Part shown: piece by piece, positions 6,896 to 13,101 of the stretch
Layout: every line of letters starts with the position of its first letter
Numbering within the stretch: the stretch's first letter is position 1
Origin: Candidatus Avimonoglobus intestinipullorum
Lineage (GTDB): Bacteria > Bacillota > Clostridia > UBA1381
Direction of reading: 5' to 3'
Assembly: GCA_018714645.1 (NCBI GenBank)
Contig: DVND01000058.1
Span: 1 to 17,294, forward strand
DNA length: 17,294 bases
Notes under the pieces: model-generated
Told to the model about the DNA's origin: nothing
The model's input: only the letters and a program-made list of their open reading frames with translations
Database searches by the model: none
Made by a program: the position numbers and the translations under genes

Positions 6896-7319
6896 TACCC
6901 TGGATTTGCATTTTACTGTGGATGGAAGCGACTTCACCCTGGCGGGCGAGACCTCCAGCAAGGTAAAAAAAACGCTGAACCAGCTGGGCTTTAACCCGGC
7001 GGTGGTGCGCCGCGTGGCCATTGCCATGTATGAGGGGGAAATCAACATGGTCATCCATGCCAACGGCGGGACGATCGACGTGCAGATTTCACCGGAGCGG
7101 ATTGTGGCATATTTGCGGGATACCGGCCCCGGGATCCCGGATGTGGAAAAGGCGATGCAGGAGGGGTATTCCACCGCTACCAACAAGGTGCGCGAGCTGG
7201 GGTTCGGCGCGGGGATGGGCCTTCCGAACATGAAGAAATATACGGACGAGATGGAAATTGAGACAACGGTTGGAGAGGGAACAACGGTGAAGCTGGTCAT
7301 CAATGTTCAGCAGGCGTGA
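6888..7319 (+). CDS. SpoIIAB/RsbW-like GHKL ATPase (anti-sigma-factor type)
   Basis: A 143-aa stand-alone GHKL ATP-binding domain. The N box is EGEINMVIHANGG (49-61, Mg-binding N53), the G1 box DTGPGIPD (78-85), and the G2 box GFGAGMGLPNMKK (105-117). There is no dimerisation/phosphoacceptor histidine domain, so it resembles serine-kinase anti-sigma factors such as SpoIIAB and RsbW rather than a sensor kinase. The start is ATG 6888 behind a G-rich stretch (6874-6880). Neither an anti-sigma antagonist (STAS) nor a sigma factor lies beside it. Its neighbours are a DRTGG-like protein and an H-cluster protein, so its target is more likely a cassette partner. That is inference. Confidence 0.85.
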   Translation: MDNTLDLHFTVDGSDFTLAGETSSKVKKTLNQLGFNPAVVRRVAIAMYEGEINMVIHANGGTIDVQISPERIVAYLRDTGPGIPDVEKAMQEGYSTATNKVRELGFGAGMGLPNMKKYTDEMEIETTVGEGTTVKLVINVQQA

Positions 7320-7333
7320 AAGGAGGGGGCAAT

Positions 7334-8635
7334 ATGTATTGGCATTCTGTTACGCTTGACCGGGATGCCTGCAAGGGGTGTACAAACTGCCTGAAGCATT
7401 GCCCGACGCAGGCCATCCGTATCCAGAACGGAAAAGCAAAAATATTGAAGGAGCGCTGTATTGACTGTGGGGAATGTATCCGCGTCTGCCCGTACCATGC
7501 GAAAAAGGCGGTAACGGACGGCTTTGAAATTCTGGACCGCTTCCGGCACAAGGTGGCGCTGGTGGCGCCCACGTATTGCAGCCAGTTTTCCAAGGCGGAA
7601 AACATCGACCTGATGCTGACGGCGCTGAAAAAAATTGGGTTTGACGACGTGTTCGAGGTGGCGCGCGGCGCGGAGGCCGCCAGCCGCAAAACCCGGGAGC
7701 TTTTGGAATCGGGGGAGCTTTTGAAGCCCACTATTTCCTCCGCCTGCCCGGCGGTGGTGAAGCTGATTGCGGTGCGCTTCCCCAATTTGATCAACAATAT
7801 CATCCCGCTGCGCTCTCCCATGGAGCTGGCGGCGGAGCAGGCGCGCAGGGAAGCGCGGGAGAAAACCGGCCTGAAGGATGAGGAGATCGGCATCATCTTC
7901 ATCAGCCCCTGTGCGGCGAAGGCCACTGAAATCAAATCGTCCCTGACGGTGCAGCAGTCCCAGGTGGACGGCGCCATCTCCATCAAAGACGCGTACTTAA
8001 AAATTGCCCATGAAATCAATAAAATCCCGGAGGCAGAGATCGAGCATTTAAGCGTTTCCGGCCGGGAGGGGATTTTGTGGGCCACGTCCGGCGGCGAAGC
8101 GGCAGCTTCGGGCGTGGAACGGCAGGTGGCGGTGGACGGGATCCACAACGTCATCAAACTGCTGGAGGACATTGAGGACGGCAAGCTGAACGACATTGAT
8201 TACGTGGAGGCGCTGGCCTGTACGGGGGGATGCGTCGGCGGGCCGCTGGCGGCGGAGAACAATTTTGTGGCGGAATCCCGCCTGAAGCGCCTGTGTAAAG
8301 GGCTGCCCTATGAGGGCGCGCCGCAGGACGGCGGTATCGACCCCTTCTGGGACCGGCCGCTGGTGTACCGCCCGGTGATGAATTTGGATCAGGACATCCA
8401 GAAGGCGATGCTGAAAATCGTGCAGCTGGAGGAGATTTATGAACGGCTGCCAAAGCTGGACTGCGGCTCCTGCGGGTCGCCCACCTGCCGTGCCCTGGCG
8501 GAGGACATCGTGCGGGGGTATGCCCAGGAGACGGATTGTATCTTCAAGCTGCGGGAGCGGATCACAGAGCTGGCGCGGGGGATGATCGACCTGGATGCGG
8601 CCATCAAGAACCCCGCGAAGCCGGATGAAGAATAG
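7334..8635 (+). CDS. Ferredoxin/H-cluster-domain protein resembling sensory [FeFe]-hydrogenases
   Basis: 433 aa with three parts. Residues 13-52 hold two [4Fe-4S] ferredoxin motifs (C13/16/19/23 and C42/45/48/52). Residues about 75-325 form an [FeFe]-hydrogenase-type H-cluster domain. Residues 377-402 hold a CX2CX4CX16C iron-sulfur motif. The three H-cluster signatures are altered: SSACPA (A137, C138) for TSCCPxW, SPCAAK (C193, K196) for MPCxxK, and LACTGGC (C296, C300) for MxCxxGC. All four cluster-ligating cysteines remain, but the proton-transfer cysteine is Ala, as in putative sensory (group C/D) hydrogenases. AGGAGGGGG precedes ATG 7334. It probably senses H2 or redox state and signals through the neighbouring ATPases; activity itself cannot be judged. 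Confidence 0.85.
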   Translation: MYWHSVTLDRDACKGCTNCLKHCPTQAIRIQNGKAKILKERCIDCGECIRVCPYHAKKAVTDGFEILDRFRHKVALVAPTYCSQFSKAENIDLMLTALKKIGFDDVFEVARGAEAASRKTRELLESGELLKPTISSACPAVVKLIAVRFPNLINNIIPLRSPMELAAEQARREAREKTGLKDEEIGIIFISPCAAKATEIKSSLTVQQSQVDGAISIKDAYLKIAHEINKIPEAEIEHLSVSGREGILWATSGGEAAASGVERQVAVDGIHNVIKLLEDIEDGKLNDIDYVEALACTGGCVGGPLAAENNFVAESRLKRLCKGLPYEGAPQDGGIDPFWDRPLVYRPVMNLDQDIQKAMLKIVQLEEIYERLPKLDCGSCGSPTCRALAEDIVRGYAQETDCIFKLRERITELARGMIDLDAAIKNPAKPDEE

Positions 8636-8652
8636 AAAGAGGGGGTTTTTGC

Positions 8653-8985
8653 ATGAAGGTGTCGGAACTGGCGGAACAGCTGGACTTGAAAATAATTTGC
8701 GGCGGCGCAGGGCTGGAGCGGGCGCTGCGGGGATGCTATATCGGCGATTTATTGAGCCTTGCCATGAGCCGCGTGCAGAAGGACAATGTCTGGATCACCA
8801 TCCAGACCAATATCAACGTGGCGGCGGTGGCGTCGCTGACGGAGGCGGGCTGCGTACTGCTGTGCGACGGGTTTATGCCTGACGGAAATATGCTCCAAAG
8901 GGCGGAGCTGGAAGAAATTGCGGTGCTCGGCTCTGAAAAAACGGCCTACGAGCTGGCGGGCGCTTTGACGGGGCTGGGGATATGA
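8653..8985 (+). CDS. DRTGG-domain-like protein (second copy)
   Basis: A 110-aa soluble protein that aligns along its length with the 6533-6895 product: MKVSEL at the start, a DLLS segment near residue 32, then alternating strands and helices ending in GALTGLGI. Few side chains are shared, so the duplication is old. GAGGGGG at 8639-8645 is 7 nt before ATG 8653. Its stop shares ATGA with the start of the PHP gene. No catalytic residues are evident. Presence on both sides of the H-cluster gene suggests the two copies may form a heteromeric partner for it, which is inference. Confidence 0.75.
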   Translation: MKVSELAEQLDLKIICGGAGLERALRGCYIGDLLSLAMSRVQKDNVWITIQTNINVAAVASLTEAGCVLLCDGFMPDGNMLQRAELEEIAVLGSEKTAYELAGALTGLGI

Positions 8986-9674
8986 AGTGCTACTACGATT
9001 TGCACATCCATTCCGCCCTGTCGCCCTGCGGGGACGATGAAATGACCCCCAATAACATTGTAAATATGGCGATAATCAAAGGGCTGGACGCCATCGCTGT
9101 GACGGACCACAATTCCTGCGGGAATGTCCGGGCGGTGATGGAGGCCGCCGGGGACCGGCTTTTGGTCGTGCCCGGCATGGAAGTGGAAACGGCGGAGGAG
9201 GTGCATGTGGTGTGTTACTTCCCCACAATCGGGGCGGCCGAACAGATGCAGGAGGTCGTGCGGGCGCATTTGCCGCCGGTGCAGAACCAGAAGGATATTT
9301 TTGGGAACCAGTTGTATATGAACGCCGCCGACGAAGTGACCGGCGAGGAAGGGCTGCTGTTGGTGCGCGCCACCACGCTGCCCATTGAAGCGGTGTTCCG
9401 GTCTGCGGCGGCCTGCGGCGGCATAGCCATTCCCGCCCATATTGACCGTTCCAGCTACAGCGTGCTGTCGAATTTGGGGTTTATCCCGCCGGAGCTGCCC
9501 GTGCGGACGGTGGAAATCACGCCGAAAAACCGCGCACGGATGGAAAAGGAATTTGAAACTTATCATATTTTATCCAATTCGGATGCGCATTACCTGGAGG
9601 ATATCGCAGAACCGGTATATTTTTTAGATATTTCCTCTAAAAATGTCGAACAAATCTTGTGCAAAATAGAGTAA
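8982..9674 (+). CDS. PHP-domain metal-dependent phosphoesterase
   Basis: 230 aa, compatible with a single PHP domain. Metal-binding motifs are visible in order: DLHIHSALSPCGDD (H8, H10), TDHNS (D42, H43), GMEVET (E67), EVHVVCYF (H75), PAHIDRSSYS and SNSDAHYL near the C-terminus. Family members are trinuclear metal phosphatases or phosphoesterases, such as histidinol-phosphatase and nucleoside 3',5'-bisphosphate phosphatase. The substrate here cannot be assigned. The start shares the ATGA overlap with the DRTGG-like gene, so it is the last member of the coupled cassette before a new promoter. A role in removing a phosphate signal within the cassette is possible but unproven. Confidence 0.88.
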   Translation: MKCYYDLHIHSALSPCGDDEMTPNNIVNMAIIKGLDAIAVTDHNSCGNVRAVMEAAGDRLLVVPGMEVETAEEVHVVCYFPTIGAAEQMQEVVRAHLPPVQNQKDIFGNQLYMNAADEVTGEEGLLLVRATTLPIEAVFRSAAACGGIAIPAHIDRSSYSVLSNLGFIPPELPVRTVEITPKNRARMEKEFETYHILSNSDAHYLEDIAEPVYFLDISSKNVEQILCKIE

Positions 9675-9697
9675 ATTTCTTTTTTACTTTTGGAATA

Positions 9698-9726
9698 TAG
9701 ATTTTTCAAACGCAACTTGTTATAAT
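9698..9726 (+). promoter_or_regulatory. Internal promoter of the hnd hydrogenase operon
   Basis: A consensus TATAAT lies at 9721-9726; the -35 region at the 17-nt position (9698-9703, TAGATT) is poor, so an activator or a weak promoter is likely. The predicted start near 9733 leaves a leader of about 64 nt. It contains the imperfect palindrome TATTG-TG-CAATA (9755-9766), a candidate operator. A weak A/T hairpin (9670-9688) separates it from the PHP gene and would not fully stop readthrough. Confidence 0.5.
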
Positions 9727-9796
9727 AATGGGGATATACTGCAATCTTATATGCTATTGTGCAATATACAGATATATTAGAACAGGAGGACTATTG

Positions 9797-10288
9797 ATGG
9801 ACAAAGCAAAAACTGTACCGTTCAACGGTACAAAAGAGCAGGAGGAGCAGCTCAGGGCGGTTATTGAAGCCCATAAGGGGCAGCAGGGAGCGACGATCCC
9901 GGTCCTGCATGAGGCGCAGGAGATTTATGGGTACCTGCCCTTTGAAGTACAGGCCATGATTTCAGAGGGGCTGGGCGTCCCGCTGGCGGAGATTTACGGC
10001 ATCGTGACGTTTTACACCCAGTTTTCGCTGAACCCGAAGGGCGTGTACCAGATTGGCGTCTGTCTTGGGACGGCGTGTTATGTAAAAGGCTCCGGGGACA
10101 TTTTGGAAAAGCTGAAGGAGCTTTTGGGCATCGATGTGGGCGAATGTACGCAGGACGGTAAATTCTCGCTGGACGCGACCCGCTGCATCGGCGCGTGCGG
10201 CCTGGCGCCGGTCATCACCATCAACGACGACGTTTACGGCCGTCTGACGGTGGAGGAAGTGCCGGACATTTTGAAGAAGTACGAATAA
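9797..10288 (+). CDS. hndA: NADH/NADP-linked hydrogenase [2Fe-2S] subunit (HndA/NuoE family)
   Basis: 163-aa thioredoxin-fold [2Fe-2S] protein homologous to NuoE of complex I and HndA/HydC of bifurcating hydrogenases, relaying electrons next to the flavoprotein subunit. An N-terminal helical bundle (IPVLHEAQEIYGYLPFEV) is followed by the cluster domain with ligands C89 and C94 (CX4C) and C130 and C134 (CX3C), all present. The length is typical of the family. AGGAGGA at 9784-9790, 6 nt upstream, selects ATG 9797 over an upstream in-frame ATG at 9728 that overlaps the promoter. First gene of the hnd operon; the GHKL ATPase gene follows after one nucleotide. Confidence 0.95.
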   Translation: MDKAKTVPFNGTKEQEEQLRAVIEAHKGQQGATIPVLHEAQEIYGYLPFEVQAMISEGLGVPLAEIYGIVTFYTQFSLNPKGVYQIGVCLGTACYVKGSGDILEKLKELLGIDVGECTQDGKFSLDATRCIGACGLAPVITINDDVYGRLTVEEVPDILKKYE

Positions 10289-10289
10289 G

Positions 10290-10847
10290 ATGAAGGAACT
10301 GGCGTTACATATTTTGGATATCCTGCATAATTCCATCACCGCCGGCGCAACGCTGGTGGAGGTGACCGTGGTTGAGGATACCATGGAGGACGTTCTGGAA
10401 TTTTCGATTACGGACAATGGGAAGGGTATGAGCCCGGAATTTGTGCAAAAAGTGATCGACCCGTTTACCACCAGCCGGACCACCCGCAAGGTGGGGCTGG
10501 GCATCCCGCTGTTGAAGCAGGCCGCGGAGGAATGCGGCGGCGGGCTTTCGGTTGAATCGGAGGTGGGCGTCGGGACGACGGTCACGGCGCGGTTTGTGCA
10601 TTCCCACATCGACCGCCAGCCGCTGGGCGATATGGCTGAAACCATGCACGGCGTGATGACGTCGTTTGAAAACGTCGATTTTGTTTACACCCATACGGTG
10701 GACGGGAATACCTTTTCGATGGATACACGGGAAATAAAAAAGATTCTTGGAGGCGTTCCGCTGAATGCGCCGGAGGTGCTTTTGTGGCTCCTGGAATATC
10801 TGCGGGACGGGGAAAACAGCGTACAAATAGGAGGTTGTTCTATATGA
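10290..10847 (+). CDS. GHKL ATPase without phosphoacceptor domain, inside the hnd operon
   Basis: 185 aa. Residues 1-100 are a histidine-kinase/MutL-like ATP-binding fold: N box LDILHNSITAGA (N14), G1 box DNGKGM (42-47), a PFTTSRTTR lid segment, and G2 box GLGIPL (69-74). There is no HisKA helix, sensor or membrane segment. Residues about 105-180 are a separate C-terminal part of unknown fold, probably for partner binding. The start ATG 10290 lies one base after the hndA stop and has no strong Shine-Dalgarno, pointing to coupled translation; the stop overlaps hndB (ATGA). Its place between two hydrogenase subunit genes suggests it acts on the complex or its assembly, possibly as a kinase. Target unknown. 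Confidence 0.82.
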   Translation: MKELALHILDILHNSITAGATLVEVTVVEDTMEDVLEFSITDNGKGMSPEFVQKVIDPFTTSRTTRKVGLGIPLLKQAAEECGGGLSVESEVGVGTTVTARFVHSHIDRQPLGDMAETMHGVMTSFENVDFVYTHTVDGNTFSMDTREIKKILGGVPLNAPEVLLWLLEYLRDGENSVQIGGCSI

Positions 10848-11209
10848 AGAGTTTAGCGGAACTGGAAGAGATCAGGAAACGGGCGGCGGCGGGTGTGACG
10901 CTGCGCAAGGAAGAAAACGGGATCCGTATCGTGGTCGGTATGGCGACATGCGGGATCGCGGCAGGCGCGCGGCCGGTAATGCGCGCATTTGTGGAGGAAG
11001 TGGCAAAGAGGAACCTGGAGAATGTGGCGGTTGTGCAGACGGGCTGCATCGGCGTGTGCCGGCTGGAGCCGATTGTGGAAGTGTTCGTTCCGGGCCAGGA
11101 GAAGGTCACCTATGTGAAAATGACGCCGGAGAAGGCGCAGAAGGTGGTTGCAGAGCATATTGTGAACGGCCGGGTTGTATCGGAATACACCATCGGCGCG
11201 GCGCAGTAA
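10844..11209 (+). CDS. hndB: Hydrogenase [2Fe-2S] thioredoxin-fold subunit (HndB family)
   Basis: 121-aa ferredoxin-like protein of the thioredoxin-fold [2Fe-2S] family, corresponding to HndB of the four-subunit NAD(P)-linked hydrogenase. A helical N-terminus is followed by the cluster domain: C36 in GMATCGIAAGARPV, then C68 and C72 in QTGCIGVC. The usual fourth cysteine of a CX4C pair is missing, because the residue five positions after C36 is Gly. This three-cysteine form is, to my recollection, usual in this subfamily; the missing ligand would come from elsewhere. AGGAGG at 10829-10834 is 9 nt before ATG 10844, which overlaps the preceding stop. Confidence 0.88.
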   Translation: MKSLAELEEIRKRAAAGVTLRKEENGIRIVVGMATCGIAAGARPVMRAFVEEVAKRNLENVAVVQTGCIGVCRLEPIVEVFVPGQEKVTYVKMTPEKAQKVVAEHIVNGRVVSEYTIGAAQ

Positions 11210-11271
11210 AGGAGTTTTAACGGCGGTTTTTTGCGCCGGAGTATGTTATATTTTTAACGAGAGGAATGAGA

Positions 11272-13074
11272 ATGAACATGGATATGGTTAGAGGTCACGT
11301 ACTGATCTGCGGCGGTACCGGCTGTACCTCCTCGGGCAGTGAGGCGCTCATAAAGGAAATGGAAACCCAGCTGAAGGCATTTGAGCTGGACAAGGAAATC
11401 AAGGTCATCAAGACGGGGTGCTTCGGCCTGTGTGCACTGGGCCCGATTATGATTGTATACCCGGAGGGCGCGTTCTACAGCCGGGTGCAGGTGGAGGATA
11501 TCAAGGAGATCGTCTCCGAGCACCTGTTAAAAGGCCGTATTGTAAAGCGCCTGCTGTATCAGGAAACGGTGGAAGAGGACAACATCAAGAGCCTGAATGA
11601 GGTCGATTTCTATAAAAAGCAGATGCGTATTGCGCTGAAAAACTGCGGTGTGATCAATCCCGAGAATATCGAGGAATATATCGGCGTTGACGGCTATAAA
11701 GCGCTGGGGAAAGTATTGACGGAAATGTCCCGCGAGGAAGTCATCGACGAAATCAAGAAATCCGGGCTGCGGGGCCGCGGGGGCGGCGGGTTCTCCACGG
11801 GCCTGAAATGGCAGTTTACATATGCGGCGGAGGGGCCGGACGGCAAATACGTGGCCTGCAACGCCGACGAGGGCGATCCGGGCGCGTTCATGGACCGCTC
11901 CATTCTGGAGGGCGACCCCCACTGTATCATCGAGGCAATGGCGATCGCGGGCTACGCGGTCGGCGCGAACCAGGGGTATATCTATATCCGTGCGGAGTAC
12001 CCGATTGCGGTAAAGCGGCTGCAGATTGCCATCGACCAGGCGAAGGAATATGGATTGCTGGGCAAAAATATTTTTGATTCCGGCTTTGATTTTGATTTGG
12101 AGCTCCGCCTTGGCGCAGGCGCGTTCGTCTGCGGCGAGGAAACGGCGCTGATGACCTCCATCGAGGGCAAGCGCGGCGAGCCGCGGCCCCGTCCGCCGTT
12201 CCCGGCCAATAAGGGCCTGTGGGCGAAGCCGACGCTGTTGAACAACGTAGAGACCTATGCGAATATCCCGCAGATTATCAATAACGGAGCGGAGTGGTTC
12301 AGTTCTATCGGGACGGAAAAGAGCAAGGGCACCAAGGTGTTCGCGCTGGGCGGCAAAATCAATAACACCGGTTTGGTGGAAATCCCCATGGGGACGACGC
12401 TGCGGGAAATCATTGAGGATATCGGCGGCGGCATCCCCAACGGCAAGAAATTCAAGGCGGCCCAGACGGGCGGCCCCTCCGGCGGATGTATCCCCGCATC
12501 GCTGATGGATACGCCTATCGATTACGATTCTCTGATCCAGATCGGTTCCATGATGGGTTCCGGCGGGTTGATTGTCATGGATGAAGATAACTGTATGGTG
12601 GATATCGCCAAATTCTTCTTGGAATTCACCGTGGATGAATCCTGCGGGAAGTGCGCGCCGTGCCGTATCGGGACGCGGCGGCTGCTGGAATTGCTGACCA
12701 AGATCACGGACGGCAAGGGCACCATGGAGGATTTGGATAAGCTGGAGGAGCTGTGCTACAGCATCAAGGCTTCTTCGCTGTGCGGCCTGGGCCAGACAGC
12801 GCCGAACCCGGTGCTGTCCACGCTGCGGTATTTCCGCGATGAATACGAAGCGCACGTGAAGGACAAGGTCTGTCCGGCAGGCGTTTGTAAGGCGTTGTCC
12901 CGGTATGTGATCGACAGAGAAAAATGTAAAGGCTGCAGCCTGTGCGCGCGGCAGTGCCCGGTGGGCGCAATCTCCGGGACGGTGAAGTCCCCGTTTGTGA
13001 TTGACCAGGAGAAATGTATCAAGTGCGGCGCTTGTATGAACGCATGTAAGTTCCAGGCAATTTATAAGAAGTAA
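11272..13074 (+). CDS. hndC: Hydrogenase flavoprotein subunit, NADH-binding (HndC/NuoF family)
   Basis: 600-aa flavoprotein that binds NAD(P)H and FMN and distributes electrons in the bifurcating hydrogenase. Domains in order: thioredoxin-fold [2Fe-2S] (C13, C18, C50, C54); NuoF FMN/NADH domain with GRGGGGFSTGLKW (168-180), NADEGDPGAF (197-206) and GEETALMTSIEGKRGEPRPR (288-307); [4Fe-4S] N3-type site ESCGKCAPC with C458, C461, C464 and distal C504; a CPAGVC pair (C534, C539); and two C-terminal [4Fe-4S] ferredoxin motifs (C552/555/558/562 and C582/585/588/592). I chose ATG 11272, seven nt after AGAGG; ATG 11266 in the same frame is closer to the site. All expected cluster ligands are present. 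Confidence 0.97.
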   Translation: MNMDMVRGHVLICGGTGCTSSGSEALIKEMETQLKAFELDKEIKVIKTGCFGLCALGPIMIVYPEGAFYSRVQVEDIKEIVSEHLLKGRIVKRLLYQETVEEDNIKSLNEVDFYKKQMRIALKNCGVINPENIEEYIGVDGYKALGKVLTEMSREEVIDEIKKSGLRGRGGGGFSTGLKWQFTYAAEGPDGKYVACNADEGDPGAFMDRSILEGDPHCIIEAMAIAGYAVGANQGYIYIRAEYPIAVKRLQIAIDQAKEYGLLGKNIFDSGFDFDLELRLGAGAFVCGEETALMTSIEGKRGEPRPRPPFPANKGLWAKPTLLNNVETYANIPQIINNGAEWFSSIGTEKSKGTKVFALGGKINNTGLVEIPMGTTLREIIEDIGGGIPNGKKFKAAQTGGPSGGCIPASLMDTPIDYDSLIQIGSMMGSGGLIVMDEDNCMVDIAKFFLEFTVDESCGKCAPCRIGTRRLLELLTKITDGKGTMEDLDKLEELCYSIKASSLCGLGQTAPNPVLSTLRYFRDEYEAHVKDKVCPAGVCKALSRYVIDREKCKGCSLCARQCPVGAISGTVKSPFVIDQEKCIKCGACMNACKFQAIYKK

Positions 13075-13101
13075 TCGACGGAAAGGAATGGAAATAGAAG
13101 A

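Noticed and set aside
11527..12855. Long minus-strand open frame of 442 codons inside hndC
   Set aside because: Antisense to a fully conserved NuoF-type protein, with low-complexity Arg/Ala/Gln composition typical of a mirror frame and no recognisable motif.
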